A DNA stretch of 64,000 nucleotides from Thermoleophilaceae bacterium (GCA_040901445.1 JBBDYQ010000002.1:408481-472480), one strand, 5' to 3'. Shown: positions 17,168-25,513, counted from the first letter of the stretch. The notes: generated by a model from the sequence alone, not told the origin. Program-made: numbers and translations.

Positions 17168-17944
17168 TCAGCCTGCCATCGGCCCGAAGTCCTCGACCCG
17201 GATCCTTTTCGACTCGTGGCCAAGCTGGACGAGCAGGCCGGCCGCTCGGCCGACGAATGCGGTCGGGCCGCAGACGAAGATCCTTGGACGTCGTGCGGGG
17301 GCGGGCCCAATCGCCTTCAGCATGTCAGCGTCGAGGCGCCGGGCGAACCCCCTCCACGCGGCGGGTGGATCGCGCGTGAACGTGTGATGCACTGCGAGTC
17401 CGTCGCCTGCCGCCAGCCGCATGAGCTCGCTGCGATAGAGGACTTCGGCGGGCGAGCCTGTGGAGATGAGCAAGCGCGCGTCGACCGTGCTCGACTTGGC
17501 CGCGCGATGGCGCAGCATCGCCATCAACGGCACAAGGCCGGAGCCGTCCGCGACAAGCAGCAGCGGTCCGCCATCGTCGATGCGCCAGGTGAACGCGCCG
17601 CCGATGGGACCGCGCAGCTCCAACTCGTCTGCGACGCGAAGCGCCCCCGTCAGGTGAGACGAAACCTCCCCGTCATCGATCCGCTCCACCGTCAACGCCA
17701 CCTTCGCCCTCTCCGGCGCCGACGCGATCGCATACGAGCGCTCGGCCTGGTAGCCGTCCGCCGCGGTGAGCCGAACGTCGACGTTCTGGCCGGCAACATG
17801 CCCCGCCCACCCCGGCACGTCCAGCACGATGGTCTTGGCCCTTGCGGTCTCCTCGATGAGGCGGCTGACGGTTGCGACTTGCCACCCTCTCGGTGCTCGA
17901 GTCACGCTTGGTCGCGTCAAGAGTTGCCGCTCTTCCCACGACAC
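17168..17944 (-). CDS. Ferredoxin/flavodoxin reductase-like FAD-NAD oxidoreductase (paralogue 1)
   Basis: A 258-residue protein, GTG start. The FAD-binding motif is RSYAIAS (residues 69-75), the NAD-binding segment DGSGLVPLMAML is near 135, and the C-terminal NAD/FAD signature is CGPTAF. This is a minimal ferredoxin-NADP reductase-like module without a fused 2Fe-2S domain. It is very similar to the gene at 22038. It lies after a membrane protein and close to a molybdoenzyme gene, suggesting it supplies or accepts electrons for that system. Confidence 0.92.
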   Translation of the reverse strand: MSWEERQLLTRPSVTRAPRGWQVATVSRLIEETARAKTIVLDVPGWAGHVAGQNVDVRLTAADGYQAERSYAIASAPERAKVALTVERIDDGEVSSHLTGALRVADELELRGPIGGAFTWRIDDGGPLLLVADGSGLVPLMAMLRHRAAKSSTVDARLLISTGSPAEVLYRSELMRLAAGDGLAVHHTFTRDPPAAWRGFARRLDADMLKAIGPAPARRPRIFVCGPTAFVGRAAGLLVQLGHESKRIRVEDFGPMAG

Positions 17945-17950
17945 TTGGGC

Positions 17951-18370
17951 TCAGACAGCGGGCTGTTGCGGAGCGATGCGCCCGGCCGACATCAGATCGG
18001 GCTCGAAGCGGGTCAGCAGCGTTGCGCCCAATCCGCCGGCACCGATCACGACGTAGAGCACGGTCGCGGCCGTGTCGTCGGTGAAGCCGAGCACGAACGG
18101 TGCGAGGATCAGGACGATCGTCGCACCGATGTCCGCGACGCCGTGCAGGACCGGCGGCAGGATCGGGATGATGCCGGTTGACCAGTTCGTGCCGATCGCC
18201 AGCAGGGTTGCGGCGCCGCCCAGGACGAGCATCAACACGGTCGCGGTGTCGTCGTGGAAGTCAACCACGAGCGGCACCGCGATCAGGGCTGCCGCCAGGA
18301 GGTAGTCGAGCGTCCCGTGCACGCGCGGCGAGATCGGGCCGCGGCGCAGGAAGCGGAGCAGGTATTGCAT
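17951..18370 (-). CDS. Four-TM membrane protein, SPW-repeat-like
   Basis: A 139-residue protein with four hydrophobic helices in two similar halves. Each half carries an H-G-x-x-D motif (VHGTLDYLLAAALIAVPLVV and LHGVADIGATIVLILAPFVL). This two-fold repeat resembles SPW-repeat proteins, although the SPW tripeptide is absent. It may anchor or accompany the adjacent reductase; 6 bp separate it from the downstream FAD-NAD oxidoreductase gene. The start is the only well-placed ATG. Confidence 0.75.
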   Translation of the reverse strand: MQYLLRFLRRGPISPRVHGTLDYLLAAALIAVPLVVDFHDDTATVLMLVLGGAATLLAIGTNWSTGIIPILPPVLHGVADIGATIVLILAPFVLGFTDDTAATVLYVVIGAGGLGATLLTRFEPDLMSAGRIAPQQPAV

Positions 18371-18426
18371 GCGTGTCCTTTCCCGATGGTTGGTACGAAC
18401 GAAGCGAACCGCACGCTCGGGAGGCA

Positions 18427-18570
18427 TCAAGACGCGCCGGCGATCGCGTGATCGCCGGCGACGTGTCCGAGCCAGCCGGGCACGTCGAGGACCAGCGTCT
18501 TCGCGCGGGCCGTCTCGACGAGCACGTCGGTGACGGCGGCGAGTCGCCACGCGATCCGTACCGGCGCCAC
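18427..18570 (-). pseudogene. Truncated N-terminal remnant of a third FAD-NAD oxidoreductase
   Basis: Starts at a GTG 2 bp after the molybdoenzyme stop. It encodes 47 residues, including VLVETARAKTLVLDVPGW and GHVAG, nearly identical to the N-terminus of the reductases at 17168 and 22038. It then ends at a stop where the FAD-binding strand should continue. The missing part is not found downstream, so this is a deletion remnant, not a frameshift. Confidence 0.75.
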
Positions 18571-18572
18571 GA

Positions 18573-19196
18573 TCAGTCCCCCGAATAGCGCTGCTCTTTC
18601 CAGGGATCGCCGTAGTTGTGGTAGCCGTAGGCCTCCCAGAAGCCGGGCTCGTCGTCGTCGCGCAGCTCGAGGCCGCGGACCCACTTCGCGCTCTTCCAGA
18701 AGTACAGATGCGGGACCAGCAGCCGCGCCGGGCCGCCGTGCTCGGGCTCGAGCGGCTCGCCCCCGTACTCGTAGGCGATCCACCCCCGGCCATCGGTCAG
18801 ATCCTCGAGCGGCAGGTTGGTCGTATAGCCGCCGTCACACCACGCGGTGACGTAGCCGGCGTCGGTGTCAACGCCTTCGAGCAATGTGTCGATCGACACC
18901 CCGGTCCAGGTGGTGTCGAGCTTGGACCACTTGGTGACGCAGTGGATGTCGGCGGTGACCGTTTCCCGCGGCAGCGCGACGAACTCCTCCCACGGCCACG
19001 ACACCGGCTCCTCCACGGCGCCATTGATCGTAAAGCTCCACTCGTCCAGCGGCGTGCGCGGCGTCGGTCCGGCGGACAACACCGGAAAGTCGCGTGTGAC
19101 GTACTGACCCGGCGGCACGCGCGCGGGATCGACATCCACCCGGCGGCCGCGGAAACCTCGTGAGGACGGTGGCATGGGCTGAACATGGCGCCGCAT
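18573..19196 (-). CDS. Sulfite-oxidase-like molybdopterin-dependent oxidoreductase
   Basis: A 207-residue protein of the YedY/MsrP-like molybdopterin-binding domain family. Cys86 in DIHCVTKWSKLDTTWTGVSI is the expected molybdenum ligand. The N-terminus lacks a Tat signal, so it is probably cytosolic, unlike MsrP. A start at 19175 (MPPSSRGF) is also possible. Its immediate downstream partner is a truncated reductase, with an intact paralogue and a membrane protein further on, implying a molybdoenzyme-reductase pair whose original partner decayed. Confidence 0.9.
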   Translation of the reverse strand: MRRHVQPMPPSSRGFRGRRVDVDPARVPPGQYVTRDFPVLSAGPTPRTPLDEWSFTINGAVEEPVSWPWEEFVALPRETVTADIHCVTKWSKLDTTWTGVSIDTLLEGVDTDAGYVTAWCDGGYTTNLPLEDLTDGRGWIAYEYGGEPLEPEHGGPARLLVPHLYFWKSAKWVRGLELRDDDEPGFWEAYGYHNYGDPWKEQRYSGD

Positions 19197-19268
19197 CGGG
19201 CGACCGGCAAGCGGAGCTCGCGATCAACCGATAGGCGATCGCGCTTGGACTAGAACATCGGTGACGCG

Positions 19269-19688
19269 TCAGGTTGACCGTCGCGCGCCGCCAAGGGCCG
19301 CGAGCAGGTCATCGCAGGCGCGCTCGCACCGGCGGCACTCCTCGGCGGACAGACGGCAGTGCTCATGGTGATGCGCGTGACGCTCACACTCGGCGGCGCA
19401 GGCGCGACACGCGGTCAGGCATGCCTCAAGCGCCGTGAGCTGCACGTCCGCATCAGGGTCGGTCTGGCGGCTGAGGATGCGCCCGGCGTCAACGCACGCG
19501 TCGGCGCAGTCGAGGCAGAGCCGGATGCAGCGAGCCAGCGCTTCGATATCGGGCTCGGCGAGGCACGCGTCGGCGCAGATCGTGCACGTCGCGGCGCACG
19601 CGGCGCACTCGTCGATGCACGCCGCGAGCGTGGCGACGTCGGCGATGAGTGCACGCCGATGTGTTCCGAGGATCTCTTCGACGCTCAT
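19269..19688 (-). CDS. Cys-rich four-helix-bundle copper-storage-like protein
   Basis: A 139-residue protein with 18 cysteines in CxxxC and CxxC spacing along predicted helices (CIDECAACAATCTICADAC) and a His cluster (HAHHHEHC). This is the pattern of the Csp/DUF326 four-helix copper-binding proteins, whose core Cys residues hold many Cu(I) ions. There is no Tat signal, so it resembles the cytosolic Csp3 type. The ATG at 19688 has AAAGGAGA upstream. It may buffer copper and protect the neighbouring redox enzymes. Confidence 0.85.
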   Translation of the reverse strand: MSVEEILGTHRRALIADVATLAACIDECAACAATCTICADACLAEPDIEALARCIRLCLDCADACVDAGRILSRQTDPDADVQLTALEACLTACRACAAECERHAHHHEHCRLSAEECRRCERACDDLLAALGGARRST

Positions 19689-20016
19689 GTTCTCTCCTTT
19701 GGTTGGATGCGCTGCTTCCAGACGATCGCGCACGTGCCGCGGCAAAGGCAGCGGCGGCCGCCAAGGAATGGCTGAGCGCCTTCACCCACGACGCCACGAG
19801 TCCGACCCTGAAAGCTCGCGTTCGTGCCCACGGGGTTGTTCTACCTCTCCCCCCGCGCGAGCCGATCGCGGCTGCTTTCGCGCTGATAGGCCGTCGCACT
19901 TGAGCGCCGCGGGCGAAACGTCCGGAGCCTGGTCCGTATCGGCCCATCGCTTGTTCTTGTTGCGCCCGAGAGGACGGGGCCGATCCTCCCATGGACACGC
20001 CCCGTTGGGAGACTGC
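19689..20016. other. 328-bp intergenic region
   Basis: Lies between the divergent copper-protein and transaldolase genes. A short plus-strand frame ending at 19903 has an Ala-rich helix-like stretch but no recognisable family or start signal. A GGGAG Shine-Dalgarno precedes the transaldolase ATG. No clear RNA gene or inverted repeat is seen. Confidence 0.4.
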
Positions 20017-21093
20017 ATGAAACCGACTGCGAAGCTACATGAGCTTGGACAGAGCCTGTGGCTGGACAACATCACTCGAGAGATGCTCGACTCTGGGCAG
20101 CTGGAGCGCTACATCGATGAGCTCTCGGTCAGCGGCCTGACCTCCAACCCGTCGATATTCGACAAGGCGATCAAGTCGGGCGCTTACGACAGTGAGATCC
20201 AGCAGAAGGCGGCCGAGACAGCCGACCGCGAGCGGCTGTTCTTCGGGCTGGCGATCGAGGACCTTCGGCGCGCGGCGGACCTGCTTGCGCCTATCCATGA
20301 CAGGACAGCAGGGATTGATGGCTGGGTCTCGCTCGAGGTCTCGCCACTGCTGGCCTACGACACGCCCCGCAGCGTGCGTGCCGCGGTAGACCTGCACGCG
20401 CGCGCCGAACGGGAGAACCTGTTCATCAAGATCCCTGGCACCGACCAGGGGCTACCGGCGGTCGAGGACACGATCTTCGCGGGTGTGCCCGTGAACGTCA
20501 CCCTGCTGTTCTCGAGCGAGCAATACCTCGCTGCCGCCGATGCCTACATGGGCGGGATCGAGCGCCGGATCCAGGCCGGGCTGGATCCGGGTGTCGCCTC
20601 GGTCGCGTCCGTCTTCATGTCACGCTGGGACGCCGCGGTTCTCGACCGAGCGCCCGAGGACCTGCGCGGCCAGCTCGCGCTGGCCATAGGGCTGAAGACC
20701 TATCAGGCCTATCGCCGGATGATGGACTCAGACCGCTGGCAGCGACTGGCAAACGCGGGCGCTCGCGTGCAGCGGCTCTTGTGGGCGAGCACCAGCACCA
20801 AGGACCCGAACCTCTCGGACACGCTCTACGTGGAGGGACTGAGCGCGCCCCACACGATCAACACGATGCCCGAATCGACGCTGCTCGCCGTGGATGATCA
20901 CGGCCACATCGGAGAGCCGATGCGAGCCGACGGCGGCGATGCGCAGACCACGCTGGCGCAGTTCGAGTCCGTGGGCATCGACATCGAGGCTTTGGGCGCC
21001 ACTCTTCAGTCCGATGGAGCCGAAAAGTTCGTCCAGTCCTGGCATGAGCTGATGAAGCGGATCGACGATCAGGTCGCGGCGCTGGGAACGTGA
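20017..21093 (+). CDS. tal: Transaldolase
   Basis: A 358-residue protein, the length of actinobacterial/cyanobacterial-type transaldolases. The LTSNPSIF motif is at about 41-48, and the Schiff-base lysine is K138 in LFIKIPGTDQG. It transfers dihydroxyacetone units between sugar phosphates in the non-oxidative pentose-phosphate pathway. Transketolase and G6PD are not adjacent, so this is a lone copy, perhaps supporting NADPH supply under stress. It is followed by a strong GC hairpin. Confidence 0.95.
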   Translation: MKPTAKLHELGQSLWLDNITREMLDSGQLERYIDELSVSGLTSNPSIFDKAIKSGAYDSEIQQKAAETADRERLFFGLAIEDLRRAADLLAPIHDRTAGIDGWVSLEVSPLLAYDTPRSVRAAVDLHARAERENLFIKIPGTDQGLPAVEDTIFAGVPVNVTLLFSSEQYLAAADAYMGGIERRIQAGLDPGVASVASVFMSRWDAAVLDRAPEDLRGQLALAIGLKTYQAYRRMMDSDRWQRLANAGARVQRLLWASTSTKDPNLSDTLYVEGLSAPHTINTMPESTLLAVDDHGHIGEPMRADGGDAQTTLAQFESVGIDIEALGATLQSDGAEKFVQSWHELMKRIDDQVAALGT

Positions 21094-21131
21094 CCGCTCC
21101 GCTGGGCGCCGGCGCAGCCCATGAGGGGCCG

Positions 21132-21165
21132 GGGGAGGGGCGCCGCGCGGACGGCGCCCCTCCCC
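21132..21165. terminator. GC-rich hairpin between convergent genes
   Basis: A perfect 13-bp stem, GGGGAGGGGCGCC (21132-21144) with GGCGCCCCTCCCC (21153-21165), and an 8-nt loop. It lies between the converging transaldolase and cupin genes and could serve both. No T-tract follows, as is common in high-GC actinobacteria. Confidence 0.7.
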
Positions 21166-21175
21166 GACCGCGCGA

Positions 21176-21607
21176 TCACATCGACGGCGCGGTCTCGTGC
21201 AGGACGATGCCGAAGCGATCGGCGTCGGCGTCGGCGTCGTCGCGGGGCACCAGGAAGTACTCGGCGCCCGCCGGCTGCAGCCCGACCAGCAGCCGCGCCT
21301 CGTCGCTGCGCACCGTCAGTCCGTGCGGGAGATCCTTGGGAAGCGCGGCATAGGACCCGGCTTCCACGTCGATCTCCTGGTCGCCGACAGTCGCGGTGAT
21401 CGAGCCGGCGAGCACGTAGACCGTCTCGTCCTCGCGGGTGTGGGTGTGGATCGGCGGCTCGTCGCCGGGGCGCACATGCCATTCGACGACAGCCCACTCG
21501 CCGCCGGTTTGCTCGCCGGCGATCTTGAGCTCGGCGCTCGTGCCGCTGCTCTTTGTGACCGTGCGTCCGGCGCCGGGGCCAGACAGGACGGGTTCGGTGA
21601 GGGACAT
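21176..21607 (-). CDS. Cupin domain protein with shared N-terminal tag
   Basis: A 143-residue protein. The ATG at 21607 follows GAAGGAAGG. Residues 1-18 are the same type of tag as in the membrane protein at 13896. A single cupin barrel follows (WHVRPGDEPPIHTHTREDE, with His ligands), ending near residue 125. Such small cupins bind metal and may be enzymes or sensors; the specificity is unknown. It converges with transaldolase across the hairpin. Confidence 0.88.
   Translation of the reverse strand: MSLTEPVLSGPGAGRTVTKSSGTSAELKIAGEQTGGEWAVVEWHVRPGDEPPIHTHTREDETVYVLAGSITATVGDQEIDVEAGSYAALPKDLPHGLTVRSDEARLLVGLQPAGAEYFLVPRDDADADADRFGIVLHETAPSM
21554..21607 (-). repeat. Leader-block copy 2: N-terminal tag coding sequence
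   Basis: The first 18 codons of the cupin gene (MSLTEPVLSGPGAGRTVT). They match 13843-13896 at 14 of 18 residues; the DNA similarity extends across the ATG and a few bases upstream. See also the degenerate copy at 12245. Confidence 0.7.
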
Positions 21608-21763
21608 GCGACCTTCCTTCTTCGTTCGGGGTCGATACATCGCTTGCGTTCGACACGCCCAACGATCCGATACGCGGGTGCCCGGGACAACATCGTTCTC
21701 CGACCGCTCGATAGGCCGAGGTGATCAGGACGGCGCACGCGAGTCCTCGTCATCTCGTACTCC

Positions 21764-22036
21764 TCAATTGTTCGTGGTGGGCATTTCGAGTCGCCAGGTG
21801 CCTTCCAGGTGGAGGATGTGGCGGTCCGGCAGCGTCGCGACGCTGAGCGCGATCGCATCGCAGGACGAGCAGCGGAGGACGAGACCCGCCCCTCGGTAAA
21901 GGCGATGGGCCCCGACTGGCCGCACGGCGCCGCATGCCTGGCATCCGTGCGGCGTGGCCGTCAACTCGCCGCCGAAGAGCTCATACAGAAGACCGCCAAG
22001 CGCGTTGCCGTCGACCCATTGCGCGACTTCGTTCAT
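21764..22036 (-). CDS. DUF6510 family zinc-ribbon-like protein
   Basis: A 90-residue protein starting 1 bp after the reductase stop. Two Cys pairs (CQAC and CSSC, about 30 residues apart) suggest a zinc ribbon, and WVDGNALGGLLYELFGGE at the N-terminus is characteristic of the DUF6510 family. Its function is unknown. Being encoded directly after an FAD-NAD reductase suggests a small metal-binding partner of that enzyme. Confidence 0.85.
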   Translation of the reverse strand: MNEVAQWVDGNALGGLLYELFGGELTATPHGCQACGAVRPVGAHRLYRGAGLVLRCSSCDAIALSVATLPDRHILHLEGTWRLEMPTTNN

Positions 22037-22037
22037 C

Positions 22038-22775
22038 TCATCCTCCTGTGGGGCCGAATCGCTCGGCGTGGATCGTGGTCGGTTCGTGGCCGAGCCCGAC
22101 GAGCAGGTCGGCCGCCCGCTCCACGAATGCCGTCGGACCGCAGACGAAGGTCCGCGGTCGCGCACTCGGAGCCGGTCCCACCGTGCTGAGCATCTCCGCG
22201 TCGAGGCGCCGGGCGAAGCCGGTCCAGCCCGGCGGCCGATCGCGCGTGAGCGCGTGGTGGATCGCGAGTCCGTCACCGTGAGCCAGCGCCTCGAGCTCCT
22301 CGCGGTAGAGGACGTCTCCGAGCGAACGCGCGGAGACGAGCAGCCGCACGTCGACCGCGCTCGAGCGGGCGGCGCGATGCCGGAGCATCGCCATCAGCGG
22401 CACGAGCCCCGACCCGCCGGCGACGAGCAGCAGCGGACCGCCGTCGTCCGTGCGCCAGGTGAAGTGCCCACCGATCGGTCCGCGCAGCTCGATCTCGTCG
22501 CCGACACGAAGCTCACCCGTCAGGTACGGGGAGACCTCACCGTCATCGATCCGCTCGACGGTCAGCGCGAGTCTTCCGTCCTCGGGTGCCGAAGCGATCG
22601 AATACGAGCGCTGTGCCTGGTAGCCGTCCTCTGCGGTCAACCGCACGTCGACGTGCTGGCCGGCGGCATGTCCCGGCCAGCCAGGCACTTCGAACCAGAT
22701 CGTCTTGGCGTGGGGCGTCTCGGCGACCAGGCTCGTGACCGTCGCGAGCCGCCATCCGATCGGTTCGCGAGCCAC
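22038..22775 (-). CDS. Ferredoxin/flavodoxin reductase-like FAD-NAD oxidoreductase (paralogue 2)
   Basis: A 245-residue protein, GTG start, in a three-gene operon DksA-like - reductase - DUF6510 with 1-bp spacings. The FAD motif is RSYSIAS, the NAD segment GGSGLVPLMAMLRH, and the C-terminal signature CGPTAFVERAADLL. It is closely similar to the gene at 17168 and to the fragment at 18427, so the island has held three copies. It probably transfers electrons between NAD(P)H and a separate acceptor protein. Confidence 0.92.
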   Translation of the reverse strand: MAREPIGWRLATVTSLVAETPHAKTIWFEVPGWPGHAAGQHVDVRLTAEDGYQAQRSYSIASAPEDGRLALTVERIDDGEVSPYLTGELRVGDEIELRGPIGGHFTWRTDDGGPLLLVAGGSGLVPLMAMLRHRAARSSAVDVRLLVSARSLGDVLYREELEALAHGDGLAIHHALTRDRPPGWTGFARRLDAEMLSTVGPAPSARPRTFVCGPTAFVERAADLLVGLGHEPTTIHAERFGPTGG

Positions 22776-22776
22776 C

Positions 22777-23139
22777 TCAGTCGTCGCCCCGCTCCTTCAG
22801 GTGTCCGCTGTCGACGAGCCTCTGCTCCTCGAGTGTGCGTTCCACGGTCGGAACAGCCTCGAGCCGCTCGTCGGGGATCGGCTTGCCGCTCTCCACCGAG
22901 AGGCCGTAGCTTCCGGCGGCCAGTCGAGCCTCGGCGCGCTCGAGGGCGGCGAGGTGCTCGTCAAGGTGCTCGGCCTGACCCGCGTCGAACTCGTCCTGGT
23001 AGAGCTCCTCGGAGCTCTCGTCACCCGGTTCGCTGTGCGCGAGGCTCCCCTCGGGCGTCTTTTTGCCGAGGATGGCGATCGCCCGCTCGATCCGTAGACG
23101 TTCGACTACGAGCAGTTGGCGAGCGCGGTCTGGATCCAT
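22777..23139 (-). CDS. DksA/TraR-like protein lacking zinc-finger cysteines
   Basis: A 120-residue protein with an acidic coiled-coil N-terminal half and the DksA-like turn AAGSYGLSVESGKPIPDERL. In the family the segment reads YGxCxxCGxxI. Here both positions are Ser (S81, S84) and the downstream CxxC is also absent. It is therefore a zinc-less DksA-like protein, as known for some Cys-free DksA variants, or a degenerate copy. It is the first gene of the reductase-DUF6510 operon and divergent from LysR. Confidence 0.8.
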   Translation of the reverse strand: MDPDRARQLLVVERLRIERAIAILGKKTPEGSLAHSEPGDESSEELYQDEFDAGQAEHLDEHLAALERAEARLAAGSYGLSVESGKPIPDERLEAVPTVERTLEEQRLVDSGHLKERGDD

Positions 23140-23331
23140 AAGTCGCTCAAGCGTAGGCGCGCATTTTCACGCGCTCAAACGGAAAGGCCGATCACTCGGC
23201 AGCGCAGCGCTATCGCCCACCGCGCTCGGGTGTGCGCTGGGTGCCGGCTAGGGATGCGACTAGGGACCACTCGGATGCGATCGCCGCGGCCGCGCGACAA
23301 GCTTCGCGCATCGACGGAAGGGAATGGGACC

Positions 23332-24264
23332 TTGGAGCTTCGACACCTCAGATACTTCGTGGCGGTCGCGGAGGAGCTGCATTTCCGCCGGGCCGCTGAG
23401 CGGTTGCACGTCGCCCAGCCTGCTGTCAGCGAGCAGATCCGCAAGCTTGAGGACGAGCTGGGCGTGCAGCTGTTGAACCGCAGCAACCGCAGCGTCTCAC
23501 TGACCGAGGCCGGCGGGGCCATGCTCACGGAGGCGCGCACCGTGCTGCAGCAGGCGGAGGCAGCGCGACACGCAGCGCAACACGCGCGTGACGTCGCCAC
23601 GAGCCGTTTGCGGATCGGCTACATGCCGGCATCACTCCCCGCGAGCGTGCCGCGCGCGCTGCAGCGCCTTGCCGCCACGACCTCGCGCGTGGACAGCAGC
23701 CTCGAACCGGGGTCGGGCCTCGGGCTGATCGAGGCGGTCCGCGGGAAGCGGCTGGATGCCGCGGTCGTCTCGCTCCCGGCTCCGACAGCCGGGCTCAGGA
23801 CCACACCGCTCGCTGACCAGCGCGCGATAGCGGCGATACCGCTGCGCCCCGGTCAGGCCGTGGGGTCCGAGATTCGTCTCGACCAGGTGGCCCCGGAGCG
23901 ACTCCTCGTCTTGCCGCGAGATGCCAATCGCCCCTTCTACGACGCGGTGATAGCGACGTGCCGCGACGCAGGGCTGTCGCCGACGCTCGTCGAGATGCCG
24001 GACGGGGACGTCGAGCGGGCACTGCTCACCGTCGCATCCGGAGCGGGGATGGCGCTGTTCCCCGAGTCGGTCGCCGAGCGCTATGCCGCCCCCGGCGTCC
24101 GCTTCGTGCCGCTCGGCGGCCACCAGCCCGTAGTCGCGACGGCCGTGGTGACCCGCCATGACACCACCCACATGCCGACCGCCAGCTTCCTGAACGTCCT
24201 CTCGCGAGCGGCGAAGCCGCGGACGCTCGTGCCCGCTCAGACACCCATCACCGCGGCAGCGTGA
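23332..24264 (+). CDS. LysR family transcriptional regulator
   Basis: A 310-residue protein. The TTG at 23332 gives the usual LysR beginning (LELRHLRYFVAVAEELHF) and has GGAAGGGA upstream; an ATG at 23252 would add an atypical extension. The winged HTH spans about 1-60, with a linker helix and a periplasmic-binding-like effector domain from about 90. Its divergence from the DksA-reductase-DUF6510 operon makes that operon the likely target. Confidence 0.9.
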   Translation: MELRHLRYFVAVAEELHFRRAAERLHVAQPAVSEQIRKLEDELGVQLLNRSNRSVSLTEAGGAMLTEARTVLQQAEAARHAAQHARDVATSRLRIGYMPASLPASVPRALQRLAATTSRVDSSLEPGSGLGLIEAVRGKRLDAAVVSLPAPTAGLRTTPLADQRAIAAIPLRPGQAVGSEIRLDQVAPERLLVLPRDANRPFYDAVIATCRDAGLSPTLVEMPDGDVERALLTVASGAGMALFPESVAERYAAPGVRFVPLGGHQPVVATAVVTRHDTTHMPTASFLNVLSRAAKPRTLVPAQTPITAAA

Positions 24265-24310
24265 GCTGCGGCTGACCGACCGCGTCAACGACTCCATGGA
24301 GATCCCGGCC

Positions 24311-24532
24311 ATGAAGACCTGGAATGAGAAGCGACTGGTCGACGAGGTGATCGACGCGTATGTCGACTGGCGCGAGGAATGCGCCGAGGTGCAGGATGCC
24401 TACCGGCGCTGGACGCAGGCATCGGTTGCTGATGCCGAGCTCGCGTTCTCGGGGTATCGCGCCGCGCTCGACCGCGAAGAGAGCGCCTCGCGCGCCTATG
24501 CAGCCTGCGTCGCGCAGCCATGGCCAAGGTGA
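24311..24532 (+). CDS. Small helical hypothetical protein
   Basis: A 73-residue, highly charged, all-helical protein (MKTWNEKRLVDEVIDAYVDW at the start). The ATG at 24311 has GGAG about 8 bp upstream; an ATG at 24296 would add 5 residues. No family is recognised. It overlaps the patatin gene start by 13 bp, suggesting coupling. Confidence 0.6.
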   Translation: MKTWNEKRLVDEVIDAYVDWREECAEVQDAYRRWTQASVADAELAFSGYRAALDREESASRAYAACVAQPWPR

Positions 24533-25473
24533 CACGACTGACCGCTGGGTCCGCCCGAGCGTCGGCGCGGCGCCGGAGGAGTCCCCACACGGCGTTCGTC
24601 CTCTCGGGCGGCGCGAGTCTCGGCGCGCTTCAGGTCGGGATGCTGCGGGCGATGTACGAGCGAGGGATCGTCGCCGACCTGATGATCGGTACTTCGGTAG
24701 GGGCTCTGAACGCCGCGTTCGTGGCGTCTCGTCCGCAGAGGGTCGCAACGGCGAAGGAGCTCGCGCGCGTCTGGCGGAGCTTGCAGCGCGACGACCTCTT
24801 TCCGGTCAGTGCGCGCACGCTTGTCAATGGGCTGTGCGGACGCTGCGACCACCTCATTCCCGATCGGGGGCTGCGCCGGCTCGTGGCTCAGCACATCGAG
24901 TTCGACGACATCGCCGAGGCGCCGATTCCGCTGCACGTCGTCGCTTTCGATGTGAGCGAGGGTCGCGAGGTCCTTCTCTCGAAGGGACCCGCGCTGGATG
25001 TGATCGCGGCGACGGCCGCGATTCCGGGTGTGTTGCCGTCCGTGCGCATGGGCGACCGGCACCTGATCGACGGTGGCGTGGTCAACAACACTCCGATCTC
25101 GCACGCGATCGCCCTTGGCGCTGAGCGGATCTACGTGCTTCCCACGCAGGAGCGGCAACCGGCGCCCGATGCCGCTCCTCGTGGTGCGTTCGCCGCCGGG
25201 ATCAACGGTCTGACGTTGCTCATGGACCGTCGTCTGGAGCTCGACGTGGCTCGCTACTCGAGCGAGGCCGAGCTGATCGTCCTGCCCGCCCCGAACCCGC
25301 TTCGCGTGCAGCCGATCGACTTCGAGCATTCGAGCCGCCTCATCCGCGATGCGTTAACGGCCGCCCACGCGCTTCTGGCTCGAACCGGCACGTCCTCCAC
25401 CCCTGGCGCCTACTCGGGCCCGATCGCACGACGCGCTTCAACAGAGTTGGCCGGCGAGACGGCTTCCCTCTGA
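24520..25473 (+). CDS. Patatin-like phospholipase/esterase
   Basis: A 317-residue protein with the complete patatin dyad. The oxyanion loop is GGASLG (30-35), the nucleophile Ser59 is in GTSVG, and the catalytic Asp184 is in DGG. There is no signal peptide, only a basic N-terminus. The family hydrolyses phospholipids or acyl esters. It converges on the Dps gene. Confidence 0.92.
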   Translation: MAKVTRLTAGSARASARRRRSPHTAFVLSGGASLGALQVGMLRAMYERGIVADLMIGTSVGALNAAFVASRPQRVATAKELARVWRSLQRDDLFPVSARTLVNGLCGRCDHLIPDRGLRRLVAQHIEFDDIAEAPIPLHVVAFDVSEGREVLLSKGPALDVIAATAAIPGVLPSVRMGDRHLIDGGVVNNTPISHAIALGAERIYVLPTQERQPAPDAAPRGAFAAGINGLTLLMDRRLELDVARYSSEAELIVLPAPNPLRVQPIDFEHSSRLIRDALTAAHALLARTGTSSTPGAYSGPIARRASTELAGETASL

Positions 25474-25513
25474 CGCCGCGGCGGGAGGAACCGTGGTGCA
25501 GTGATCTCGACGA

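Noticed and set aside
19962..19974. 13-bp match to the tRNA repeat core (GCGCCCGAGAGGA) upstream of transaldolase
   Set aside because: Too short, and no T loop or anticodon part follows. It may be chance and is not treated as a third att site.
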